Shown here one piece after another: positions 27,201 to 35,817 of a stretch of DNA of 64,000 nucleotides. The notes below the pieces were generated by a model that worked only from the letters and a program-made list of their open reading frames with translations, made no database searches and had not been told where the DNA came from. Positions within the stretch are counted from its first letter, which is position 1. Every line of letters starts with the position of its first letter. The DNA is taken from positions 62,001-126,000 of the forward strand of contig NZ_FMBK01000002.1 in the NCBI RefSeq assembly GCF_900095025.1, given 5' to 3'. Origin of the DNA: Acinetobacter albensis. GTDB taxonomy: Bacteria; Pseudomonadota; Gammaproteobacteria; Pseudomonadales; Moraxellaceae. The position numbers and the translations under genes are program-made.

Positions 27201-27452
27201 GCCAATCGAGTAGGAATATCGGTGGCAGAATTGGCCGAACTCAACGATCTAAATGCACGTTCAGGACTGCGAGTGGGACAACAGATTACGATTCCAAAAG
27301 TGGTGACTGAATACAAAATTCAACGTGGTGATACTCTTATTGGGTTGGCAAACCGTTATGGTTTGGATACGGTCAAATTGGCTGAAATGAATGCGATGCA
27401 GCCGAATACTCAATTGCGTATTGGTGCAATCATTAAAGTCCCAAATTTATAA
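24204..27452 (+). CDS. mltD: MltD-like membrane-bound lytic murein transglycosylase with eight LysM repeats
   Basis: 1082 residues. A signal peptide ends at the lipobox LTGC. The lysozyme-like SLT domain is at about 140-290 with catalytic Glu in LLPIIESSYDPAATSSAAAAG and MWQFIPSTGR, AAYNAGPGRI. A Pro/Ala/Ser-rich linker follows, then eight LysM modules (starts YTVLPGDT, YVVQANDN, YVVKRGEY, YQVQRGDT, YTVQSGDS, HLVKSGET, YTVKSGES, YKIQRGDT), with a weaker LysM-like stretch just after the catalytic domain. E. coli MltD has far fewer LysM repeats. It cleaves peptidoglycan glycan strands. The yejA gene begins 27 bases later, so co-transcription is likely. Confidence 0.93.
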   Translation: MYKPTAILLQPSFPHFFKITVLGSALAALGLTGCSSSQSATQSSKSNMVGSGYLDANSLDSLEDLLSATDMRAVEGDRLLILKHGDVWKRMTVGFKMDQTHWDSRIEAQRGWFISRQPYLDRLSARASRYLYHTVKEAERRGLPTELALLPIIESSYDPAATSSAAAAGMWQFIPSTGRIYGLKQTSLYDGRRDVVESTRAAYEFLGSLYNQFGSWELALAAYNAGPGRIQQAINRNKAAGLPTDYWSLKLPQETMNYVPRFLAVAQIIKNPNAYGVSLPPIANRPHFREIAVGPVNLNEIASITGLSRAELYQLNPGHRGDQIDSQSPMRIIIPADLSPSIDARIKKLSPNSGGLWANTAKPFTPEKSNPPTLNTQQITPAKTAPPALKSNTTVVTTASKTPTASNPVLAAVSKSKSTPQGSAALASFAANSDIPSAPRIPVAVNQVANVKPISVEPALSAAEREQILAAVKAEGENKTVEQVLQPVASKAEQEKVVEELKALAPQGTEIVDPFDGKIKLTAIQTSQSIAEQQGKELTRGFAYPKGVAENTRADSEEAKRNQGKNYVRTDSEVVVSPPKGKRSTYTVLPGDTLAVIAMKNGLNWRDVAKWNQIDPKSPLFVGTSIYLYDAKPQNTETSTPVKSKAESYVVQANDNLTGVASQFGLSVKQLADYNNLSLNSGLRVGQKLNLKETVQTSPSISDTQVARSNAVSKIKTKPYVVKRGEYLKLIAERYALSNQELADLTTGLTSSSSLLMGQKINVPLQTIESKSDNQSNEKISSKIDNVSVEPTYKVENYQVQRGDTLTSIALQSKISLTELAELNKISNTGGLRLGQVIKIPAGSTVPETYTVQSGDSLSVISAKYNVGMDYIANLNGISRTTGLRVGQRLKLTGEETASTLKDANVEKSNTQKNSDIHLVKSGETLSSIAKKYHLQLNYLAELNDLSRTANVRVGQRLKVEGEADQAETKSEVKTAKTSKNSKNTDAYTVKSGESLNVIANRVGISVAELAELNDLNARSGLRVGQQITIPKVVTEYKIQRGDTLIGLANRYGLDTVKLAEMNAMQPNTQLRIGAIIKVPNL

Positions 27453-27479
27453 CGCTGTAAAGACAGGGAGTAGGGAAGA

Positions 27480-29318
27480 ATGTCGTTTGCTATCTTAAAA
27501 AGGTGCACATTTATAGGTGGACTGGTTTTTTTAAGCCAAGCGCTCAATGCTGCTTTGCAAACGACACCTTATATTGCGATCCATAGTCAGCCTAAATATG
27601 CTGCTTTATCGGTCATGCCTTATGCCAATATTCATGCGCCTAAAGGCGGTTATTTAAGTCAAGCCAGCAATGGCACTTTTGACAATTTAAATAGCATGAA
27701 TGGTAAAGGGAGTTCGACTGAAGGAATTGATCATCTATTTGATTCACTGATGGCAAATTCGCTGGATGAACCCGGTGTGATGTATCCATTACTTGCAGAG
27801 AAGGTAACCTTCGATCCTGATAAAACACGTTATGTCATTTTTCATTTAAATCCGAAAGCACGTTTCAGTGATGGGAGTGCAGTCACTGCACAAGATGTAA
27901 AATTTAGTTTTGATGCTTATCAAACCAAATCCAATCCAGGTTTACAAATGTATTTGGCAGACTTGGATAAAACTGAAGTACTGTCCAAATATGCAGTCAA
28001 AATGAGTTTCAAGTCGGAAAATAACGCGGAAATGCCACTGATTTTGTCATCTTTGCCTATTTATTCCGCTAAAGATTGGCAAGGCAAAGATTTTACTCGT
28101 GTCACCATGCAACCTATTTTAGGTTCTGGTCCATATTTAATTGATCGGATTGATGCAGGTCGAAGTATTACCTATAAACGTAATCCAAATTATTGGGGTA
28201 AAGATTTACCTGTGAATAAGGGGCGTTATAATTTTGAACGCTTGAAGTATGTTTACTATCGTAATCTCGATATTGCATTTGAAGGGTTCAAATCTGGGCA
28301 ATATACGCTGCATGAAGAATTTACTGCACGTAAATGGGTGACCGAATATGATTTTCCTGCGGTAAAAGCAGGAATGGTGGTGAAATATAAGTTTCAGCAT
28401 CAAAATCCCATTCCAACACAAAGTTTTGTATTTAATACTCGGCGTGCCCCTTTTGATGACATTCAATTTCGTCAGGCCATTAGTAATGCCTATGATTTTG
28501 AATGGCAAAATAAAGCCCTTTTTTATGGGCAATATCAACGCTTACAAAGCTATTTTTCGAACAGTGAACTAGAAGCGAAAGGAATTCCAAGTCAGGCTGA
28601 AATGGCGATTTTGAAACCACATTTAGCCCGATTAAGTCCCATTCAACGTCAAGGTGTATTGAAAAAATGGCAATATCCTGTTTCGGATGCCAGTGGTTTT
28701 AATCGAGTACATTTACTCATGGCACGGCAGCAGTTGCTTCAAGCAGGCTATCGGGTTAAAAATGGTCAATTACTGGATACTAAAGGCAAACCGATTCGTA
28801 TTGAATTTTTGATTCATCAAGATGGATTGCAACGTACACTCATGCCATTTATACGCAATATGAAACGCTTAGGTGTACAAGTGAGTATTCGTCATGTTGA
28901 TGTACCCCAATATATTGAACGAATGCGAAGTAAAGATTTCGATATGACGACTAGTGTGATGCCACAATCCCTGAATCCGGGCAATGAACAAGCGCAATTT
29001 TGGGGCAGTGCATCGGCAGATCAACCTGGAAATTATAATTATTCAGGGATAAAAAATCCTGTCATTGATACGCTGATTGAGCAAATTATTCAAGCACCTA
29101 ATCGGGAACAACTGGTGTTGCGAACCCAAGTTCTCGATCGTTTATTACGTGCAGGCTATTATCAAATTCCAACTTATGGTAAAGGTGAAAACTGGTTTGC
29201 ATATTGGAATATGTATCATCAACCGAAAGTGAAACCCAAGCTCTCAGCGGGAATTGATTACTGGTGGAGCGATGCCGCACAAGCCAAAAAAGTAAACCAA
29301 TATTTAAGAAAACAATAA
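27480..29318 (+). CDS. yejA: Periplasmic peptide-binding protein YejA
   Basis: 612-residue family 5 extracellular solute-binding protein with a signal peptide ending near ALNAALQ. YejA-type features: HAPKGGYLSQASNGTFDNLN, GIDHLFDSLMANSLDEP, and DVPQYIERMRSKDFDMT near the C-terminus. With YejB, YejE and YejF it forms an oligopeptide importer; in enterobacteria it takes up microcin C, and in Agrobacterium the system serves murein-peptide uptake. It is preceded by mltD. Confidence 0.92.
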   Translation: MSFAILKRCTFIGGLVFLSQALNAALQTTPYIAIHSQPKYAALSVMPYANIHAPKGGYLSQASNGTFDNLNSMNGKGSSTEGIDHLFDSLMANSLDEPGVMYPLLAEKVTFDPDKTRYVIFHLNPKARFSDGSAVTAQDVKFSFDAYQTKSNPGLQMYLADLDKTEVLSKYAVKMSFKSENNAEMPLILSSLPIYSAKDWQGKDFTRVTMQPILGSGPYLIDRIDAGRSITYKRNPNYWGKDLPVNKGRYNFERLKYVYYRNLDIAFEGFKSGQYTLHEEFTARKWVTEYDFPAVKAGMVVKYKFQHQNPIPTQSFVFNTRRAPFDDIQFRQAISNAYDFEWQNKALFYGQYQRLQSYFSNSELEAKGIPSQAEMAILKPHLARLSPIQRQGVLKKWQYPVSDASGFNRVHLLMARQQLLQAGYRVKNGQLLDTKGKPIRIEFLIHQDGLQRTLMPFIRNMKRLGVQVSIRHVDVPQYIERMRSKDFDMTTSVMPQSLNPGNEQAQFWGSASADQPGNYNYSGIKNPVIDTLIEQIIQAPNREQLVLRTQVLDRLLRAGYYQIPTYGKGENWFAYWNMYHQPKVKPKLSAGIDYWWSDAAQAKKVNQYLRKQ

Positions 29319-29350
29319 GCAATTACCCAGACACAAGGAATATTGTTTCG

Positions 29351-30415
29351 ATGGGCCTATACATATTAAAAAGACTACTGCTGATTATTCCGACGCTGTT
29401 TTTCATTTTATTGATTAACTTTATCGTGGTTCAAATTGCACCCGGTGGTCCAGTCGAACAAGCCATTCAACAAGCCGAAGCTTTTCAGGGTATTGGGGCA
29501 ACAGGTGGCGAAACTGCGTCGACTCAAAGTCATTATGAGGGCGCCAAAGGTTTAAGTGAAGAAATGGTGGCAAAAATTAAAGCGCAATATGGCTTTGATG
29601 AACCTGCACCGACACGTTTTTGGAATATGCTGAAAAGCTATGCGAGTTTTGATTTTGGTACCAGTTTTTTTAAAGACAAACCTGTTACACAATTGCTTTG
29701 GGAAAAAATGCCCGTTTCTTTGTCTTTAGGCCTTTGGAGTACTCTGCTGATTTATTTGGTGTCTATTCCTTTGGGGATTAAAAAAGCACGTCAACATGGT
29801 ATGTTTTTTGATAAATCAACTTCAATGTTATTGGCAATAGGATATGCCGTTCCAGCTTTTATTTTTGCAGTTTTATTGATTGTATTTTTTGCTGGTGGTT
29901 CCTATTTCCAGTGGTTTCCACTGCAAGGTCTGGTCTCGGACAACTTTCAGAGTTTAAGCTGGTTAGATAAAATTAAAGATTATTTTTGGCATATGACTCT
30001 CCCTTTAATTGCAATGGTGATTGGTGGATTTGCGGGACTGACCTATTTGACCAAATATTCTTTTATGGAAGAGCTGAATAAGCAATATGTTTTGGCGGCT
30101 CGTTCCAAAGGTTTAACGGAATCGCGTGTGTTATATGGACATGTGTTTCGTAATGCCATGTTGATTGTGATTGCAGGATTGCCTGAGGCTTTGATTGGTA
30201 TTTTCTTTGTCGGAAACTTGTTTATTGAAATCATCTTTAATTTAGATGGTTTGGGTTTACTGGGTTTTGAAGCGATTCAGCAACGAGATTATCCGGTCAT
30301 TTTTGGTACATTGTTTTTATTTACCTTAATGGGCTTAATCTTACGCTTAATCAGTGATGTTTTATATCAAGTGATTGATCCGCGTATTAATTTTGATTCA
30401 AGAGGTGCTGAATAA
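29351..30415 (+). CDS. yejB: Peptide ABC transporter permease YejB
   Basis: 354 residues starting MGLYILKRLLLIIPTLFFILL, the typical first membrane helix of DppB/OppB-type permeases. The inner-membrane signature is in EELNKQYVLAARSKGL (EAA loop), and GFEAIQQRDYPVIFGTLF near the end. The ATG at 29351 is chosen over upstream in-frame starts because it opens the first membrane helix and has AAGGA about 11 bases before. Its stop overlaps the yejE start by one base. Confidence 0.94.
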   Translation: MGLYILKRLLLIIPTLFFILLINFIVVQIAPGGPVEQAIQQAEAFQGIGATGGETASTQSHYEGAKGLSEEMVAKIKAQYGFDEPAPTRFWNMLKSYASFDFGTSFFKDKPVTQLLWEKMPVSLSLGLWSTLLIYLVSIPLGIKKARQHGMFFDKSTSMLLAIGYAVPAFIFAVLLIVFFAGGSYFQWFPLQGLVSDNFQSLSWLDKIKDYFWHMTLPLIAMVIGGFAGLTYLTKYSFMEELNKQYVLAARSKGLTESRVLYGHVFRNAMLIVIAGLPEALIGIFFVGNLFIEIIFNLDGLGLLGFEAIQQRDYPVIFGTLFLFTLMGLILRLISDVLYQVIDPRINFDSRGAE

Positions 30416-31428
30416 TGTCACCTTTAATACATGCGCGTCTACAACGATTTAAAGACAATAAACTTGGCTTTGGCTGTCTTATTTTATTTAGCATCATTTT
30501 AATATTATCACTGGCATCTGAGCTGATTGCGAACGATAAACCGCTATTGGTTAAATATGAAGATACATTATATGTTCCTGTTTTTAAATCTTATCCAGAA
30601 ACTGCGTTCGGTGGAATATTTGAAACTGAAGCAGACTATAAAGATCCTGTCGTACAACAGCTGATTAATGATAAAGGTTGGGCTGTTTGGCCGTTGATTC
30701 CATATTCTTATCAAACTCCAAATTTAGAATTGGCAGTTCCTGTACCTTCTGCGCCGACTGTACAAAATTGGCTTGGCACAGATGATCAAGGTCGTGACGT
30801 GTTAGCACGTATTCTGTATGGTTTACGGGTCTCGCTGCTTTTTGGTTTTGCTTTAACTTTTGCTTCCGCTCTTTTGGGAATTATCGTTGGAGCAATACAG
30901 GGCTATTACGGTGGTTGGGTCGACCTAATTGGCCAGCGCATATTAGAAGTATGGGGAGGTTTGCCAACCTTATTTATGGTCATGATTTTGGTCAGCATGT
31001 TTACTCCAAGTGTGTATTGGTTATTTTTGATTATGCTATTTTTTGGCTGGACCACCTTAGTTGGACTGGTACGTGCCGAATTTTTGAAGGCACGAAATCT
31101 GGATTATGTACGTGCAGCACGTAGTTTAGGAGTGACAGATCGCACCATTATGTTTCGTCATATTCTACCCAATGCGATGAGCTCGAGTTTATCGCAACTC
31201 CCTTTTATGCTGACCGCCAATATCACTGCACTGACGGCATTGGACTTTTTGGGCTATGGCTTACCTCCTGATGCTGCATCACTGGGTGAACTTTTGCTTC
31301 AAGGGAAATCCAATTTAAATGCACCATGGTTAGCACTCTCAGGCTTTTTTAGCTTGGCCATTGTTTTATCTTTATTGATTTATATTGGGGAGGCGACACG
31401 CGATGCATTCGATCCAAGACGTCAGTAA
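30415..31428 (+). CDS. yejE: Peptide ABC transporter permease YejE
   Basis: 337 residues, DppC-like. An N-terminal helix (LGFGCLILFSIILILSLASEL), a long periplasmic loop, then GTDDQGRDVLARILYGLRVS, and the EAA loop AEFLKARNLDYVRAARSLG. It pairs with YejB to form the channel. It is coupled to yejB by stop/start overlap and to yejF by a 26-base overlap. Confidence 0.94.
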   Translation: MSPLIHARLQRFKDNKLGFGCLILFSIILILSLASELIANDKPLLVKYEDTLYVPVFKSYPETAFGGIFETEADYKDPVVQQLINDKGWAVWPLIPYSYQTPNLELAVPVPSAPTVQNWLGTDDQGRDVLARILYGLRVSLLFGFALTFASALLGIIVGAIQGYYGGWVDLIGQRILEVWGGLPTLFMVMILVSMFTPSVYWLFLIMLFFGWTTLVGLVRAEFLKARNLDYVRAARSLGVTDRTIMFRHILPNAMSSSLSQLPFMLTANITALTALDFLGYGLPPDAASLGELLLQGKSNLNAPWLALSGFFSLAIVLSLLIYIGEATRDAFDPRRQ

Positions 31429-32992
31429 TTCAGACACCGTACTGTCGGTCAAACATTTAAAAATTCGACATCAACAACAGGAATTGGTTGAAGATCTTAG
31501 TTTTGACTTACATTCAGGTGAAACCATTGCAATTGTAGGTGAGAGCGGCTCTGGAAAGTCAATTAGTAGTTTGGCTTTACTGGGGCTTTTACCGAAAAAT
31601 TTAGAGGTTGAGGGTCAAGTTTACTTGGGGCAACAAGATGTATTGCGACTTCAACCTGAGCAACTGAGACAAATTCGCGGTCATAAAATTGCTATGATTT
31701 TTCAAGAACCGATGACTGCTTTAAATCCATTACATCGGGTTGAAAAGATGATTGGTGAAACTTTATTGCTGCAAGGTTGGTCTAAAAAAAAGACGCAAGC
31801 ACGCGTTATAGAACTGCTCAAGGATGTTGGAATCCCAGAGCCGCAAGATAAATTACGTCGTTATCCACATGAGCTTTCGGGCGGGCAACGGCAGCGTGTC
31901 ATGATTGCGATGGCGTTGGCACTTGATCCTGATATTTTGATCGCAGATGAACCGACAACGGCACTCGATGTAACCTTACAAGCACAAATTTTAGCGTTAT
32001 TAAAATCATTACAACACAGCCGAAATATGGCGATTATTCTGATTAGCCATGATTTAAATTTAGTTCATCGCTATGCAGATCAAGTGGTGGTGATGAAGCA
32101 AGGAAAAGTTGAAGAACAGGGTAAAGTTCATGATATTTTTACAGCACCCAAACAGGCATATACCCGAAATTTACTCAATCATGATTTTGGCGAAGCTATA
32201 CAGATTGCAGAGCAGTCAAATTTGCTGACGCTACATCAAGTAGGCGTTAAGTTCCCGATTAAAGAAGGATGGTTAAATCGGGTGAAAGACTATTTTGTTG
32301 CCGTTGAGCCTTTAAATTTAGAATTGGCGCATGGCAAATCGATCGGAATTGTAGGGGAAAGTGGTTCAGGTAAAACTTCACTGGCTTTGGCCATTTCACG
32401 TTTAATCAAAAGTGATGGTAAGATTGTATTATTGTCCACTGACTTAAACCAATGCACTGAAAAGCAATTACGCCCATTACGTGCCGAATTTCAGATGGTC
32501 TTTCAAGATCCATTTAGCAGCTTAAATCCACGGCTCAATGTAGAGCAAACCATCGGTGAGGGTTTAGGTTTGCATTCACTTTCTGCTCTTGAAATATCTC
32601 AACGAATTGATGAAGCTTTAGAAAAGGTCGAATTGCCGCATTCTTTTAGAATGCGTTATCCACATGAATTATCGGGTGGTCAACGTCAACGTGTAGCACT
32701 GGCAAGAGCTTTGGTATTGAAACCAAAACTACTGATTTTGGATGAGCCAACCTCAGCATTAGACCGTACTACCCAGCGTGCTATTGTTCAATTACTCAGA
32801 CGTTTACAGCAGGAGCATCAGATTAGTTACTTGTTTATTAGTCATGATTTACATGTGGTGAAAGCACTGTGTCAAAAAATTTTGGTTTTGCGTCATGCAC
32901 AGGTCGTAGAGTTTCAAAGTACAACAGCATTATTTTCAAACCCACAAACTGAATATACTCAGCAATTGATTGCGGCAAGTCAGTATGTTTGA
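31403..32992 (+). CDS. yejF: Peptide ABC transporter ATPase YejF (two nucleotide-binding domains)
   Basis: 529 residues with two complete ABC domains: Walker A GESGSGKSIS and GESGSGKTSL; signatures LSGGQRQRV in both halves; Walker B DILIADEPTTALD and LLILDEPTSALD. This DppD-DppF fusion is the normal YejF form. I chose the ATG at 31403 with GGGGAGG ten bases upstream rather than the TTG at 31385. It is the last gene of the yej unit. Confidence 0.94.
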   Translation: MHSIQDVSNSDTVLSVKHLKIRHQQQELVEDLSFDLHSGETIAIVGESGSGKSISSLALLGLLPKNLEVEGQVYLGQQDVLRLQPEQLRQIRGHKIAMIFQEPMTALNPLHRVEKMIGETLLLQGWSKKKTQARVIELLKDVGIPEPQDKLRRYPHELSGGQRQRVMIAMALALDPDILIADEPTTALDVTLQAQILALLKSLQHSRNMAIILISHDLNLVHRYADQVVVMKQGKVEEQGKVHDIFTAPKQAYTRNLLNHDFGEAIQIAEQSNLLTLHQVGVKFPIKEGWLNRVKDYFVAVEPLNLELAHGKSIGIVGESGSGKTSLALAISRLIKSDGKIVLLSTDLNQCTEKQLRPLRAEFQMVFQDPFSSLNPRLNVEQTIGEGLGLHSLSALEISQRIDEALEKVELPHSFRMRYPHELSGGQRQRVALARALVLKPKLLILDEPTSALDRTTQRAIVQLLRRLQQEHQISYLFISHDLHVVKALCQKILVLRHAQVVEFQSTTALFSNPQTEYTQQLIAASQYV

Positions 32993-33086
32993 ATTTACTG
33001 ACAAGTCATATTGTCAGATTGAACATGATTGAATTAAAGAATAAGTTTAGACTGAATATAAATACAAAACCACTTGGAATATAACT

Positions 33087-34331
33087 ATGAGTCATCTTGC
33101 TGAAGTCGCTACAATTCGCAATATCCCATTTAAAAATCGCATTATTAAAGGTGCGATGAGTGAAGCCTTGGCAAATCATGCAGGACAACCTAATCAATTG
33201 CATTTAGGTTTATATGAAGCATGGGCAAAAGGCGGTTTGGGTTGTGCAATTACAGGCAATGTTATGGTTGATTTCCGGGCGAAAAATGAACCGGGCGTAG
33301 TGGTGATTGAATCAGAACGTGATTTGGCTGAACTGAAAAAATGGGCAGAAGTGGGTAAGCAACATGGCATGGTGCAACTCATTCAACTGTCACATCCTGG
33401 GCGTCAGTGTCCGAAAGGCCTCAATAAAGAAACGGTGGCACCTTCTGCTGTGCCTTTTAGTCCCATGTTGGCGACCACTTTTGGTACACCTCGAGAATTA
33501 CGTGAAGATGAGATTCAGGATATTATTCAACGTTTTGCAAAAGCTGCACAGGTATGTGAACAAGCAGGTTTTGAAGGCATACAGCTTCATGGTGCGCATG
33601 GGTATCTGATTAGCCAATTTCTATCACCACTGACCAATAAACGCCAAGATCAATGGGGTGGTTCGATTGAAAACCGAATGCATTTTTTATTGGAAATCTA
33701 TCAGGCTGTACGTGCAGTCACTTCAGCACAGTTTATTATTTCAGTTAAACTCAATTCTGCTGATTTTCAGCGTGGTGGCATTACTGAAGAAGAAGTTATT
33801 TATGTATTTAAAACCATAGATGCTGCTGGAATTGATTTAATTGAAATTTCGGGTGGGTCTTATGAAGCACCTGCCATGGCTGGGGTTAAGTCAGAAAAGC
33901 GTAAGGAAAGTTCGATTGCGCGTGAAGCTTATTTTCTCGATTTTGCAGAAAAAATTCGTAAACAAGTGAATTGTCATTTAATGGTAACAGGCGGATTTCG
34001 TACCGTTGAAGGTATGAATGCGGCTTTGGATAGCGGAGCCTGCGAGTTTATTGGAATTGCACGTCCATTAGCAGTAGAACCTGATTTAACCCAAGGCTTG
34101 ATTGCAGGCCAAGATGTACGTTATGCGGTCGATAAAATTAAAACAGGTATTCCGATGATTGATAAAATGGCGATTATGGAAATCATTTGGTATGCCGCAC
34201 AGTTTAAAGATATTGCTCAAGGCAAAAGCCCAAATCCTAAATTATCACCACTCAAAGTTTTCTTTAAATATGCCAAAGGTAATATTAGTGCGATGATCAA
34301 AGGTCGAGTTAACTCACGTCGAAGCGCTTAA
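33087..34331 (+). CDS. Old yellow enzyme-type NADH:flavin oxidoreductase
   Basis: 414-residue FMN TIM-barrel of the OYE/NemA superfamily. The FMN/substrate motif GAHGYLISQFLSPLTNKRQD followed by QWGGSIENR is strong, with QLSHPGRQ (His/Gln substrate site) and an FMN phosphate site in TGGFRTVEG and FIGIARPLA. Unlike FadH in this window there is no iron-sulfur or second flavin domain. Likely an ene-reductase or xenobiotic reductase; the substrate is unknown. It is separated from yejF by 94 bases, so its operon membership is uncertain. Confidence 0.88.
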   Translation: MSHLAEVATIRNIPFKNRIIKGAMSEALANHAGQPNQLHLGLYEAWAKGGLGCAITGNVMVDFRAKNEPGVVVIESERDLAELKKWAEVGKQHGMVQLIQLSHPGRQCPKGLNKETVAPSAVPFSPMLATTFGTPRELREDEIQDIIQRFAKAAQVCEQAGFEGIQLHGAHGYLISQFLSPLTNKRQDQWGGSIENRMHFLLEIYQAVRAVTSAQFIISVKLNSADFQRGGITEEEVIYVFKTIDAAGIDLIEISGGSYEAPAMAGVKSEKRKESSIAREAYFLDFAEKIRKQVNCHLMVTGGFRTVEGMNAALDSGACEFIGIARPLAVEPDLTQGLIAGQDVRYAVDKIKTGIPMIDKMAIMEIIWYAAQFKDIAQGKSPNPKLSPLKVFFKYAKGNISAMIKGRVNSRRSA

Positions 34332-34497
34332 ATCTTAAAAGATCAAAATAACAAATCGTTTTGTCTTAATCAGATTGACATTAAAAAGACTGATCTGTTT
34401 TAAGTGATGAATGCATTTTCGCCAAGTCAATATTTATTCTGAAGAACAAATATTGACTTGGTATTTGAGAAATTTTTAAGTAAAAGTAAAATGAAAT

Positions 34498-34530
34498 AAA
34501 AAAGCCTGATTCATCATGATCAGGCTTTTT
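34498..34530. terminator. Terminator between OYE gene and tRNA-Glu pair
   Basis: GCCTGAT (34504-34510) pairs with ATCAGGC (34519-34525), flanked by A and T runs. It can serve the plus-strand oxidoreductase and the minus-strand tRNA transcript. Confidence 0.88.
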
Positions 34531-34552
34531 GTTGAGATTTTAATCTCGAATA

Positions 34553-34628
34553 TGGCGACCCTACGGGGATTCGAACCCCGGTTACCGCCGTGAAAGGGCG
34601 ATGTCCTAGGCCTCTAGACGATAGGGTC
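34553..34628 (-). tRNA. tRNA-Glu (TTC), copy 1
   Basis: 76 bases with encoded CCA. The anticodon arm has CCCTTTCACGG (anticodon TTC), and the T arm is GGTTCGAATCC. The acceptor stem is GACCCTA/TAGGGTC. It lies 11 bases downstream of copy 2 on the same transcript. Confidence 0.97.
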
Positions 34629-34639
34629 ATCTAAAAAAT

Positions 34640-34715
34640 TGGCGTCCCCACGGGGATTCGAACCCCGGTTACCGCCGTGAAAGGGCGATGTCCTAGGCCT
34701 CTAGACGATGGGGAC
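34640..34715 (-). tRNA. tRNA-Glu (TTC), copy 2
   Basis: 76 bases with encoded CCA, identical to copy 1 except in the acceptor stem, here GTCCCCA/TGGGGAC. The substitutions are paired on both sides, so the stem is kept. Confidence 0.97.
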
Positions 34716-34842
34716 GTTTCAGAGGTGGGCGTATAATAGGGTGGATATGAAAAGCTGTCAAACCTTTTTCCAAGATAATCCTTAAAAAAACAATCAACTG
34801 AATAAAAATAAAACAAATACTGAGGATTTATCTAAGAATAGG

Positions 34843-35736
34843 TTATTTTTCGTCTTTTAACCCATCTAAAATACTTTGAATCACGGCTGGATGTTGTAAA
34901 TAACCTGCGATGCTATGTGGATTATGAATAAGCGTGGTAATCGCTTGATTAATGATTGCTGGTTTAAAATTAAAAGGATCTGTGGAGAGTGGAAAGGCTG
35001 TTAAAAAATCGTCAGGTGAATAAAAATTAAACCAGTCACCCCGAAGTTGTGGAGGACGAGCAATGGGCAAAGCTAATTTTTCTTGAATGACTTTAAAGGC
35101 CAAGGGAGAGCCTAAAGTAATGAAGCGTTGAATTTTAAAATTCGTAAATTGATGAAGCAAATTATAGGCAATCACAGTTCCCAATGAGTGTGCCACAATA
35201 ATATGATCTTTATCGGAATGAATGTGATACATAATTCTTTGATGTACTTCATGCATAAAATCTGGATTGGATAAATAGAGATAGGTTTCGATTAAAAATT
35301 TATGGATTACAGTGTCATGTAATTTTGGATAATGATTTAAGAATAAACTTAGTTCTTTAAACGCATGATCTTTGGTTAAGGCTGAAATAATAGATAAGCG
35401 CTGCGTGAGTGACTTGGATTGACTGGGGTTGAACGTCGGAAGGACGGTAATTCTAGGTTTTTGTTCTTGCACAAGAGTGGTGTTATGTCTTAAATGAAAA
35501 GGCAGATGTAAATGGGTCCAAGACTGAGGAAATAAGGTGGCTAAATCTAGCGTATTATATAAGTGATGCTTACTCAGTAAATCTCCATAAAACGGCATAT
35601 TGATATCTAACGATGTGATATCAAAATTTTGTTGTGCATTATTTAAACCGATTTGGAATATGTTTAACCAATAATGTTTTAATGTTGCTTCATTATAGTT
35701 TTGTTGATTCATTCCATGAATAAAAATAATTTTCAT
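34843..35736 (-). CDS. Alpha/beta hydrolase fold protein, lipase-like
   Basis: 297 residues. KIIFIHGMNQQNYN at the N-terminus gives a strand-HG oxyanion region; the nucleophile elbow is in VAHSLGTVIAYNLL, a GXSXG variant with Ala in place of the first Gly. No signal peptide. The C-terminal candidate His is in HNPHSIAGYLQHP. It resembles predicted lipases or PGAP1-like proteins; the substrate is unknown. It lies downstream of the permease gene but is separated from it by a terminator. Confidence 0.7.
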   Translation of the reverse strand: MKIIFIHGMNQQNYNEATLKHYWLNIFQIGLNNAQQNFDITSLDINMPFYGDLLSKHHLYNTLDLATLFPQSWTHLHLPFHLRHNTTLVQEQKPRITVLPTFNPSQSKSLTQRLSIISALTKDHAFKELSLFLNHYPKLHDTVIHKFLIETYLYLSNPDFMHEVHQRIMYHIHSDKDHIIVAHSLGTVIAYNLLHQFTNFKIQRFITLGSPLAFKVIQEKLALPIARPPQLRGDWFNFYSPDDFLTAFPLSTDPFNFKPAIINQAITTLIHNPHSIAGYLQHPAVIQSILDGLKDEK

Positions 35737-35781
35737 ACAGCGTCTATTTTTTTATAAATACTATTGTCTGTATTCAGCATA

Positions 35782-35812
35782 AAAAAAAGAGTGGGTTTTG
35801 ACCACTCTTTTA
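35782..35812 (-). terminator. Terminator of the amino-acid permease gene
   Basis: Read on the minus strand, AAGAGTGG pairs with CCACTCTT across a short loop, followed by eight T. It lies directly after the permease stop codon. Confidence 0.88.
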
Positions 35813-35817
35813 TAGCA

